Part shown: positions 18,578 to 26,018 of the stretch, piece by piece | Position numbering within the stretch: the first letter of the stretch is position 1 | Layout of the letters: the number at the start of each line of letters is the position of its first letter | NCBI GenBank assembly: GCA_947510165.1 | Contig: CANNSB010000003.1 | Coordinates: 62,001 to 126,000 of the forward strand | Source: an uncultured Clostridia bacterium | Lineage (GTDB): Bacteria; Bacillota; Clostridia; Oscillospirales; Ruminococcaceae | DNA length: 64,000 nt | Direction: 5' to 3' | Notes under the pieces: model-generated | Seen by the model: only the letters and a program-made list of their open reading frames with translations | The model's database searches: none | Told to the model about the DNA's origin: nothing | Translations under genes and position numbers: made by a program

Positions 18578-19963
18578 ATGGGAAAAATAGCAATTGTTCT
18601 CGCTGGAGGTTCTGGAAAGAGAATGAAATCGGAGATTCCAAAAGTTTTGCATGAAGTTTTGTTTAGACCAATGTTACATAGAGTCATAGATAGTATAGAA
18701 ATATCTGATATAAATAAAATATGCATAGTTAAAGGATATAAACATGAAAGTATAGACACCAGTCTTAAAAGCTATTTTTCTAAAGGTGTTGAAACAGTTT
18801 TACAGGAAGAGCAGAAGGGAACAGGGCATGCTGTTATAGTTTGCAAAGATTTTTTAAAACACAATATAAATGATGATGTAATGATAGTTTGTGGAGATAT
18901 GCCATTTTTAGATAAAAGAACAATAGAAGATTCATATAATTATCATAAAGAAAATATGGCTGATTTTACAGTTGTTAGCTGTTTTGTAGAAAATCCTAAA
19001 GGTTATGGTAGAATTATTAGAGAAAATAAAGAGATAAAAAAAATTATTGAAGAAAAAGATTGTACAGATGATCAAAAAGCTATAACAGAAATAAACTCTG
19101 GAATATATTGGTTTTCTGTAAAAGAATTATTATCAGTTATAGAAAAAATTTCCTGTGATAATGCACAAAATGAATATTATTTGACGGATTGTGTAGAACT
19201 CCTTATAATGAATAAGAAACATGGTTGTTGTTTTATTTCTAAAAATCAAGAGGTTCTATTAGGGGTTAATACAAAATTAGATCTTTTAGTTGCAAACAAA
19301 AAGGCGATACAAGATGTAATAAACTTTCATTTAGAAAATGGTGTAGATTTTATATCAATTGATGGAATTATAATTGGAGAAGACGTTGAAATAGGCAGAG
19401 GAAGTTTTATATATCCTTCTGTTGTTATAAAAGGAAATACTAAAATAGGAAATTTCACAACTATAACTTCATCCAGTTTTATTAAAAATTGTTATATTAG
19501 TAATAATTGTTATATAAATTCTAGCCAATGTTATGATAGTTATATAGGAAACAATGTTAAAATTGGACCTTTTTCTCATATAAGACCTGATTGTAAAATA
19601 GATGACAATGTTAAAATAGGAGATTTTGTAGAGGTTAAAAATTCTATTGTTGGAGAATCAACAAGTATATCCCATCTAACTTATGTTGGAGATAGTGATG
19701 TTGGAAAAAATGTTAATTTTGGCTGTGGAACAGTTACAGTTAATTATGACGGAAAAAATAAATATAGAACAACTATAGGTGATGATTGTTTTATTGGTTG
19801 TAATACAAATTTAATAGCACCTGTTATTTTAGGAGACAGAAGTTATACTGCTGCTGGTTCAACCATTAATAAGGATGTTCCAAGTGGTAGCCTAGGTATT
19901 TCTAGATCTATTCAAGAAAATAAAAAAGATTTTGTTAATAAAAAATTTGGTTTTAAAAAATAA
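18578..19963 (+). CDS. glmU: Bifunctional GlmU: GlcNAc-1-P uridyltransferase and GlcN-1-P acetyltransferase
   Basis: Makes UDP-GlcNAc for peptidoglycan in two steps. Residues 1-230 are the nucleotidyltransferase domain with LAGGSGKRMKSEIPKVLHE, the CGDMPFL metal-binding motif and NSGIYWF. The rest is a left-handed beta helix of hexapeptide repeats with the acetyltransferase His in SHLTYVGDSDVG and NYDGKNK. The length, 461 residues, is standard. The ATG follows AGGAGA. It is co-transcribed with prs 42 bases downstream, the classical Firmicutes pairing. Confidence 0.97.
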   Translation: MGKIAIVLAGGSGKRMKSEIPKVLHEVLFRPMLHRVIDSIEISDINKICIVKGYKHESIDTSLKSYFSKGVETVLQEEQKGTGHAVIVCKDFLKHNINDDVMIVCGDMPFLDKRTIEDSYNYHKENMADFTVVSCFVENPKGYGRIIRENKEIKKIIEEKDCTDDQKAITEINSGIYWFSVKELLSVIEKISCDNAQNEYYLTDCVELLIMNKKHGCCFISKNQEVLLGVNTKLDLLVANKKAIQDVINFHLENGVDFISIDGIIIGEDVEIGRGSFIYPSVVIKGNTKIGNFTTITSSSFIKNCYISNNCYINSSQCYDSYIGNNVKIGPFSHIRPDCKIDDNVKIGDFVEVKNSIVGESTSISHLTYVGDSDVGKNVNFGCGTVTVNYDGKNKYRTTIGDDCFIGCNTNLIAPVILGDRSYTAAGSTINKDVPSGSLGISRSIQENKKDFVNKKFGFKK

Positions 19964-20005
19964 GATAATCCATATATGTTTTAACATTTAAAAGGAGCTT
20001 AAATA

Positions 20006-20962
20006 ATGATTACACATCTAAAAGATATTAAAATATTTACGGCAAATGCGAATAAAAAAATGGCCGCAAAGATTGCAGAAAACTTAGGAGTTTCTATTGG
20101 TGAAGCAGATGTAATAACTTTTAGCGATGGAGAAATTAATATATCAATACATGAATCTGTTAGAGGATCAGATGTTTTTGTTATACAATCCACATCTAGC
20201 CCTGTGAATAATCATATAATGGAATTGTTAATAATGATTGATGCTTTAAAAAGGGCATCAGCAGGTAGAATAACAGCTGTTATTCCGTATTTTGGTTATG
20301 CTAGACAGGACAGAAAAGCAAAAGCTAGAGATCCAATATCAGCTAAATTAGTTGCAGATCTTATAACTACAGCTGGTGCAGACAGAGTTTTAACAATGGA
20401 TTTACACGCTGCTCAAATACAAGGCTTCTTTAGTATACCTGTTGATCATCTTTTAGGAGTTCCTATTCTGGCTCCTTATTTTTATAATAAATTTAATAAA
20501 AGGCAAGATGAAGCTGTTGTGGTTTCTCCTGATCTTGGATCTGTAACAAGAGCTAGAAATTTTGCATCAAAAGTAAATCTTCCGTTAGCAATAGTTGATA
20601 AAAGAAGACAAAAATTTAATGTTTCTGAGGTTATGAATATTATAGGAGATGTTGAAGGTAAAGAAATTATTTTAGTAGATGATATGATAGATACAGCAGG
20701 AACCCTATGCAATGCAGCACAGGCTTTAATAGATAGTGGTGCAAAAGATGTTTATGCATGTGCAACTCATGGAGTTTTATCTGGTCCTGCTATAGAAAGA
20801 ATAGAAAAAAGTTTGATAAAGAAATTAGTTATTTTAGACACTATAGAGCTTCCTCAAGAGAAACTCATAGATAAGATAGAGTTATTGCCTTGTGCTCCTG
20901 TTTTCGCACAGGCAATAGAAAGAATATATGGAGATAGACCTGTATCACCTTTATTTTTATAA
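20006..20962 (+). CDS. prs: Ribose-phosphate pyrophosphokinase
   Basis: Synthesises PRPP from ribose-5-phosphate and ATP for nucleotide, His and Trp synthesis. The 318-residue cytosolic enzyme shows the flexible catalytic loop region [19 protein letters not shown], the [13 protein letters not shown] segment and the PRPP-binding loop [11 protein letters not shown]. The start is an ATG after AAGGAG. It is the second gene of glmU-prs and ends at a long terminator shared with the convergent permease gene. Confidence 0.97.
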   Translation: MITHLKDIKIFTANANKKMAAKIAENLGVSIGEADVITFSDGEINISIHESVRGSDVFVIQSTSSPVNNHIMELLIMIDALKRASAGRITAVIPYFGYARQDRKAKARDPISAKLVADLITTAGADRVLTMDLHAAQIQGFFSIPVDHLLGVPILAPYFYNKFNKRQDEAVVVSPDLGSVTRARNFASKVNLPLAIVDKRRQKFNVSEVMNIIGDVEGKEIILVDDMIDTAGTLCNAAQALIDSGAKDVYACATHGVLSGPAIERIEKSLIKKLVILDTIELPQEKLIDKIELLPCAPVFAQAIERIYGDRPVSPLFL

Positions 20963-20979
20963 ACTATATTTACATATTA

Positions 20980-21032
20980 AATGAATAAAAAATACATATC
21001 ACTTTTAAGGTGATATGTATTTTTTATTCATT
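20980..21032. terminator. Bidirectional terminator with 23-bp perfect arms (prs/permease)
   Basis: Inverted repeat 20980-21002 with 21010-21032, loop of seven bases, A6 and T6 runs inside the arms. The right arm covers the stop and last two codons of the permease gene. Confidence 0.85.
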
Positions 21033-22211
21033 CCTTAAAGCAACAATAGGATGAAGTTTTGAAGCTTTAAATGCAGGGTAAACTCCAAATACTATTCCTA
21101 TGAAAGATGTGAATAAAAAAAGAAATAATATAGATGGTATATTAAGAATTAGTTTTATAGAAATTATAAGAGATCCTATATACATTATAAAAATGCCTAA
21201 TAATATGCCAATAATTCCTCCTACAGCAGATAAAATGGATGATTCTAAAAGAAATTCTATAATAATAGATGAATTTTTTGCACCAATAGCTTTTTTAATT
21301 CCTATTTCTTTTGTTCTATCTTTAATTGATACTAACATAATTGTCATTATGGACAAACCAGAAACAAGAATAGAAATACCTGCTATAATAGATAAAACAA
21401 ATGTTACCATATCTATTATATAATTAAAATTATTTTTTTCATCAACTAAATTTTTGGATTGAATAGATCCTATATATCCTTTTCTTTTTTCTATTGACGT
21501 TGTGATTGCGTCTATAGTTTCATTTGATGTAGTTGTATCTTTTAAATTTAACATGATTTGGTCAAAATATTTATTTCCAGATAATGTTTGGTATGTTGAA
21601 AAGGGGATATATATAAAATGGGGGACATATTCTGTAACTATTCCTTGTATCATATTTCCTATAGATGATGTGACACCTATTATTTCAAATTCTGTATAGC
21701 TATTGTCTACTAATATGTCTATTTTTTTGCCAATTATATTTGTTCTATTATATGTTTTTTTTGCAAAATTTTCATCTATAACACAAACTTTTCTATCAGA
21801 TTTTATATCATATTTGTTTATCATTCTTCCATGAAGAAGATTTATATCTACAATTTCAGATATATTGTTATCTACTCCCCATAAAAATGAATTAAAAAGA
21901 GAATCTTTGATAATAGCAGAACTAAAATTTGCAGTTAGTGCAGTTATATCTTTTATATTATCATAAGATTTTATTATATCTAGATCATCTTTTTCAATCT
22001 GTATATTTTGTTTTTTCATAGATGAATAGATCGTTATACTATCCATACCAAAACTATTCAGCTCATTGTTTATTATATTTTTTCCCATTTCTCCTATTGT
22101 GGATATTATAACTACAGAAAGAACACCAATAGAAACACCTATTACTATAAGAATAGATTTTAATTTTTTTCTAGTTATATTTTTTATAGCAGTTGAAAAA
22201 TAATCTAACAT
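21024..22211 (-). CDS. MacB-like ABC transporter permease
   Basis: FtsX/MacB-type permease of 395 residues: N-terminal transmembrane helix with the family start LDYFSTAIKNITRKKLKSIL, a large extracytoplasmic domain (about residues 45-265), then three C-terminal helices. The third-helix region includes IGIKKAIGAKNSSI, and the protein ends ALRNE, both typical of MacB permeases. Its start codon abuts the stop of the upstream HlyD-like gene. The pair should form a tripartite-like export or mechanotransmission system for peptides or lipids, but no ATPase gene accompanies it here. Confidence 0.88.
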   Translation of the reverse strand: MLDYFSTAIKNITRKKLKSILIVIGVSIGVLSVVIISTIGEMGKNIINNELNSFGMDSITIYSSMKKQNIQIEKDDLDIIKSYDNIKDITALTANFSSAIIKDSLFNSFLWGVDNNISEIVDINLLHGRMINKYDIKSDRKVCVIDENFAKKTYNRTNIIGKKIDILVDNSYTEFEIIGVTSSIGNMIQGIVTEYVPHFIYIPFSTYQTLSGNKYFDQIMLNLKDTTTSNETIDAITTSIEKRKGYIGSIQSKNLVDEKNNFNYIIDMVTFVLSIIAGISILVSGLSIMTIMLVSIKDRTKEIGIKKAIGAKNSSIIIEFLLESSILSAVGGIIGILLGIFIMYIGSLIISIKLILNIPSILFLFLFTSFIGIVFGVYPAFKASKLHPIVALRNE

Positions 22212-23204
22212 TTAATCACCTTTTATATTTTTAATTTCTACTAAATCTCCTTCTTTAATACCATCTATAGATAATATTATCTTTGTATTTAAATCTATAC
22301 CATCTATAATTTCTACACCATTTGATAGTTCCTCACCTGTTTTTATATATTTTTTTATTACCTTATTTTTCTCAATCGTAAAAATAAATTCATTGTTATC
22401 TTTATCTTGTTGTATAAGTTCATATGGAAGCGTAGCCATATATTGTGGATTTTTATCTAAATATATCTTAGCTTTTGTTGAAAATCCAGATTTAAGATTT
22501 TCGTCTATATTATTTATAGTTATTGATGCTTTAACCGAAGTTGATTGTGATAATCCAGATAGCTCTTTTTTTGCAAATGAGGATATATTGGATATATATC
22601 CTGTATATGATCTACCTCTAAATCCTTCACCCTCTAGAATAACTTTTTGTCCTTCTTTAACATAGGAAATAAGATCTTCTGGTATTGATATATTTCCTAT
22701 AAGTTTATCTGTATTTGAAATTGTTGCAATAGATTTATTAGAATCAGAAATAGAATTTTCTATAATATTTAAGGATGTTATATGTCCTGATGCTGTTGCC
22801 GTTATATTTTCAGGAATAAAATTTTTAATTAATTCTATTTTAGATATATATGAAGAAAATGTATCCATGGTTTCTTCTGGAATACTTTTTGATAATATAT
22901 CTATAGAGTTTAAAATTTGTTCAAATGTTTTTTCTTGGTTTATTGTAGCTATAGTTTGACCAATATCTATTTTATCTCCAATATTGAAAAAAATTTTCTC
23001 TATAACAACTGGAATTGGTATGGTTATATCTTTTTTTGATTGTTCATTTATAGTTCCAGAAACTATGATAGTTTCTAAATGTTTTATATTTGAAACTTTT
23101 GTTATATTCACGGATTTTATATTATTTTTTATAATATATGGTATTTTATTTATTCCTATAATTAATGAAAAGCAGATAACTACTAATAAAATATATCTTT
23201 TCAT
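22212..23204 (-). CDS. HlyD/MacA-like periplasmic adaptor protein
   Basis: Membrane-fusion-type adaptor of 330 residues: N-terminal signal anchor (about residues 3-22), a lipoyl-like half motif (FFNIGDKIDIGQTIATI), a very short hairpin region, the second lipoyl half (ATASGHITSLNI) and beta-barrel and membrane-proximal domains. In Gram-positives such proteins couple extracellularly to MacB-type permeases. It is the first gene of a two-gene unit with the permease. The leader contains the 14-base dyad TTAACTTTAGTTAA at 23225-23238, about 20 bases upstream of the start, which could be an operator. Confidence 0.83.
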   Translation of the reverse strand: MKRYILLVVICFSLIIGINKIPYIIKNNIKSVNITKVSNIKHLETIIVSGTINEQSKKDITIPIPVVIEKIFFNIGDKIDIGQTIATINQEKTFEQILNSIDILSKSIPEETMDTFSSYISKIELIKNFIPENITATASGHITSLNIIENSISDSNKSIATISNTDKLIGNISIPEDLISYVKEGQKVILEGEGFRGRSYTGYISNISSFAKKELSGLSQSTSVKASITINNIDENLKSGFSTKAKIYLDKNPQYMATLPYELIQQDKDNNEFIFTIEKNKVIKKYIKTGEELSNGVEIIDGIDLNTKIILSIDGIKEGDLVEIKNIKGD

Positions 23205-23297
23205 GGAAACAAACCTTCCTAATTTTAACTTTAGTTAATTTTAGTATTACAATTTTTATTGATTTTATTAGCATAGAAATTATAAAAAAATTTAAAT

Positions 23298-23337
23298 AAA
23301 AAAAAGAATATAATAATATATTATATTCTTTTTTTTT
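23298..23337 (-). terminator. Terminator of the dockerin-like gene
   Basis: A hairpin of about 18 bp, with arms A8-GAATATAATA and its complement, begins four bases beyond the stop and ends in a T run on the minus strand. Confidence 0.75.
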
Positions 23338-23340
23338 ATT

Positions 23341-24315
23341 CTATTGTAAGTGTTTATTAAAATAAATATTTTCATCAGGAATAAGAAAAGGTATAGCTTG
23401 ATGAATATTATTAGGATTTCCTATTAATTTATTTAGACGTTCTTGATTATGAACTCTAAATACTGAACTAGGAGATGTTGAAGGATTAAAAGTTATTTTA
23501 TTATAAGAAATATTAATAATATAATCTACATCATTTTCAGAATTGTCATATTGGGTATTTCTAGATACAATTAAATTAAATAAACCCATATCGGAATAAG
23601 GTGTAGTATCTGTATATGAACCATTTACAACTCCATCTTTATTTACATCTCCCCGTAAAGGGATAATTCTAACTATACGCGTTGCGTCTGATATATTATA
23701 TCCTGGGATATCTACAGAATAGGTTATTCTGTATTTTCCATAAGAATTTCTATTATTAATACCTAATACTATATCTTCATTTGGAAGATATGGAGGGAGA
23801 GTTTTTTCTGAATTAGGGATAATATTATCTGATAACATGGATTCGAACTTTTCAACTTTTCTGGTAATTGTATAGTCTACCGAAGAGAACCATTCTCCAT
23901 TTTGATCCACAATTCTAGCTATTGTATCACGAAAACCCCTATTAATATACATATATATATCTGATGAAAGTTGCTGTGAATTTCCTATAGATGGTTTTAT
24001 ATGATAATTTAAAGATTTGCTAGGAATACCTATATTAGATAAATCTTCTTCATATATATCTAAGTCTAGAGGAGTTAGATTTTTGTTTTGCTGATAATCA
24101 TATTGCATAGTTTTTATTGTAATATCTTGATCTTGTATTAGTGCATTAGCTATAGTTATATCTGGATTATTTTTAATAGCCTTATCATCATTATGGCTAT
24201 CTCTATTTTGTATACTACTATTGTTTAATGCTATAGGTTGATATAAGCTGGATATTATTATAAGTGTAATAATAATAAAATAAAATATTTTCTTTTTGCT
24301 ATAAAAAAGTTTCAT
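23341..24315 (-). CDS. Secreted protein with dockerin-like calcium loop
   Basis: 324 residues from the ATG at 24315. The open frame extends further to 24474, but that part crosses a consensus promoter and is rejected. An N-terminal signal peptide (KKKIFYFIIITLIIISSLYQ) precedes an Asn/Asp-rich region and a beta-rich domain (about 110-220). Then follows GDVNKDGVVN, a good match to the first calcium-binding loop of dockerins, with SDMGLFNLIV as the following helix. A second loop is not obvious, so it is a partial or atypical dockerin. Dockerins attach enzymes to cohesins in cellulosomes; no cohesin or glycosidase is in this window. The biological role is unknown. Confidence 0.62.
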   Translation of the reverse strand: MKLFYSKKKIFYFIIITLIIISSLYQPIALNNSSIQNRDSHNDDKAIKNNPDITIANALIQDQDITIKTMQYDYQQNKNLTPLDLDIYEEDLSNIGIPSKSLNYHIKPSIGNSQQLSSDIYMYINRGFRDTIARIVDQNGEWFSSVDYTITRKVEKFESMLSDNIIPNSEKTLPPYLPNEDIVLGINNRNSYGKYRITYSVDIPGYNISDATRIVRIIPLRGDVNKDGVVNGSYTDTTPYSDMGLFNLIVSRNTQYDNSENDVDYIINISYNKITFNPSTSPSSVFRVHNQERLNKLIGNPNNIHQAIPFLIPDENIYFNKHLQ

Positions 24316-24412
24316 ATTATATATTCGCTCCAATCCATTTTGTAATATTTTGTCACTTACATATAAATTTACATACAACAGTATATGCAAATTATAATAT
24401 AATAATATACAA

Positions 24413-24441
24413 ATTATATTATTATATATAATCTTTGTCAA
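24413..24441 (-). promoter_or_regulatory. Consensus promoter of the dockerin-like gene
   Basis: On the minus strand TTGACA (24436-24441), 17-base spacer, TATAAT (24413-24418): a perfect match. The leader of roughly 90 bases to the ATG at 24315 is AT-only in part and shows no recognised riboswitch. Confidence 0.85.
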
Positions 24442-24450
24442 CAAATTATA

Positions 24451-24483
24451 TGTAATAACAGTATAATATGACATGTTATTACA
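24451..24483 (-). terminator. Terminator of the chromate transporter pair
   Basis: Perfect 10-bp stem TGTAATAACA/TGTTATTACA with a 13-base loop. The arm nearest the gene includes the stop codon. The T run is weak, so efficiency is uncertain. Confidence 0.55.
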
Positions 24484-25042
24484 AAATTTGATATAATATT
24501 GTTCCTATAATCCCACATCCTAAAATTACAAATATTATATTTGGTTTAAATTTTCTTAAAACAAATAATGATATTATAAATAATATAGATTCAATCCATC
24601 TAAAGTTTGAGATAACCACCTGTGATTTTGTTGAGTTAAATATAGCTAATGTTAGGATAGATAATGCTGCAGAGGATATTAAAGCAACAACGGCAGGCCT
24701 GAGAGAAGATAAAACAATCTGAACTCCATTTACATTTTTATATTTATAGTAGAAATGAGATAAAGTTAAACATATAATGAATGATGGTATTATGACTCCG
24801 AGAGTGCATATTATAGCTCCAGAAATTCCAGCTAGCCTTATGCCAACAAATGTAGCTGAATTTATAGATATTGGACCTGGGGTCATCTCTGCAATGGTTA
24901 TTAAATCTGTAAATTCTGCTAGTGACATAAGCTGATGTATGTCTACTATTTGATTTTGTATAAGAGGTATAGCGGCATATCCACCTCCAACACTAAAAAG
25001 TCCAATTTGTAAAAAGCTAAAAAAAAGTTTTAAAATAATCAT
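24479..25042 (-). CDS. Chromate transporter family protein, second half-size subunit
   Basis: 187-residue membrane protein of the CHR family in its short-chain form, which works as a pair of homologous single-domain subunits in opposite orientation. It contains FSVGGGYAAIPLIQNQIV at the N-terminus and the conserved ITIAEMTPGPISINSATFVG motif. An ATG at 25051 is almost on top of the AAGGAA site; the in-frame ATG at 25042 has better spacing and is chosen. It starts one base after the stop of its partner. Substrate may be chromate or sulfate-like anions; in anaerobes the physiological role is unclear. Confidence 0.88.
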   Translation of the reverse strand: MIILKLFFSFLQIGLFSVGGGYAAIPLIQNQIVDIHQLMSLAEFTDLITIAEMTPGPISINSATFVGIRLAGISGAIICTLGVIIPSFIICLTLSHFYYKYKNVNGVQIVLSSLRPAVVALISSAALSILTLAIFNSTKSQVVISNFRWIESILFIISLFVLRKFKPNIIFVILGCGIIGTILYQIL

Positions 25043-25043
25043 A

Positions 25044-25631
25044 CTATCCATTTCCTTTTTTAGAATTTATAATTAAATCTATTATACCAATAGATAAACA
25101 TGATAATATAATTAACATAGCGCTAATATTTAAAAAATAAGCTAATATAAATGAAATTATCATAAGAGTTATGTATATTATTCTTTTTGTGGACAAAACT
25201 TTTTTTGCCAAATTTATAGCAACATCAACGATTACAGCAGCCACTCCGGCTCGCATAACCTGTAATGATATAGCTATTATTTTATTTTCTCTAAATTGAT
25301 TATAGAATAAAGAAATAATTGATATAATTATCATTGGTGGAATTGCTGTTCCAAGTATCGCTATTAGAGAACCTAATATTCCAGACATCTTATACCCAAG
25401 CATTACAGCTGCATTTATTGGTATTGGTCCTGGAGAAGATTGTGCTATAGCTGTTATATCTAACATTTCTTCTTCAGAAAGCCAGTTTAAATTGTCTACA
25501 AATTTTTTTTTCATCAATGAAACAATTACAAATCCTCCACCAAATGTAAAACTGCTAATGATGAATGTTGTTTTAAATAGTGTCCATAAAATTTTAAAAT
25601 CAATAGGAAACTTTTTCTTATTTATTTTCAA
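25044..25631 (-). CDS. Chromate transporter family protein, first half-size subunit
   Basis: 195-residue partner of the following gene. Conserved CHR elements are TFGGGFVIVSLMKKKFVD near residue 25 and AQSSPGPIPINAAVMLGYK near residue 70, then four to five hydrophobic helices. It starts at TTG about nine bases after AGGAGA. The two short genes are the normal bipartite arrangement of this family and not a frameshifted long ChrA. They have their own promoter at 25671-25699. Confidence 0.88.
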   Translation of the reverse strand: MKINKKKFPIDFKILWTLFKTTFIISSFTFGGGFVIVSLMKKKFVDNLNWLSEEEMLDITAIAQSSPGPIPINAAVMLGYKMSGILGSLIAILGTAIPPMIIISIISLFYNQFRENKIIAISLQVMRAGVAAVIVDVAINLAKKVLSTKRIIYITLMIISFILAYFLNISAMLIILSCLSIGIIDLIINSKKGNG

Positions 25632-25670
25632 AATATTATTCTCCTAACATATGATATATTTACAATAAAA

Positions 25671-25699
25671 ATTATATATATATTGTTGTATAAATTCAA
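25671..25699 (-). promoter_or_regulatory. Promoter of the chromate transporter pair
   Basis: Minus strand TTGAAT (25694-25699), 17-base spacer, TATAAT (25671-25676). It lies directly after the HPr terminator, so the transporter genes are uncoupled from the PTS operon. Confidence 0.75.
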
Positions 25700-25704
25700 T
25701 GTAT

Positions 25705-25751
25705 AAATATATAAAAAAAAGACCTTTTAAAGGTCTTTTTTTTATATATTT
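25705..25751 (-). terminator. Terminator of the fructose PTS operon, 23-bp arms
   Basis: Perfect inverted repeat 25705-25727 with 25729-25751 around one base. The core is GACCTTT/AAAGGTC between A8 and T8 runs. The right arm contains the HPr stop codon. Confidence 0.9.
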
Positions 25752-25999
25752 TCTGTACAAAATGATTGTAAAACATTAAGTGCAATATCTTCATCATCTC
25801 CGTATATTTCAAATACAATTTCATCTCCCTGTTTACATGCAAGAGACATAACTGCAAAAATTCTTTTAGCATCTCCTGATTTTTCTTGTTTTTTAATAGT
25901 TATAGAAGATTTGAATTCTCCTGCTTTTTTAACTAATATTCCAGCTGGTCTTGCGTGAATTCCTGAAGGGTCTGTTATAGTGTAAGAAAAAGTTTTCAT
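25742..25999 (-). CDS. HPr-family phosphocarrier without the regulatory serine
   Basis: An 85-residue phosphocarrier that passes phosphate from enzyme I to PTS permeases. The active-site His15 is in GIHARPAG. In Gram-positive HPr the regulatory Ser46 follows a Lys (KSIM); here the equivalent is KRIFAVMSL, with Arg at position 46. The protein should therefore work in transport but should not be a substrate of HPr kinase and should not co-activate CcpA through Ser46. It is the last gene of fruK-fruA-HPr, which suggests a dedicated fructose-type HPr. A canonical ptsH may exist elsewhere. Confidence 0.9.
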   Translation of the reverse strand: MKTFSYTITDPSGIHARPAGILVKKAGEFKSSITIKKQEKSGDAKRIFAVMSLACKQGDEIVFEIYGDDEDIALNVLQSFCTENI

Positions 26000-26018
26000 A
26001 ATTTTATCTCCTCATATT

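Noticed and set aside
24316-24474. N-terminal extension of the dockerin-like protein
   Set aside because: The extension runs over a consensus promoter and has no ribosome binding site; the ATG at 24315 begins a good signal peptide.
24479-25631. Frameshifted full-length ChrA
   Set aside because: Two half-size subunits with their own starts and intact motifs are the normal short-chain form of this family.
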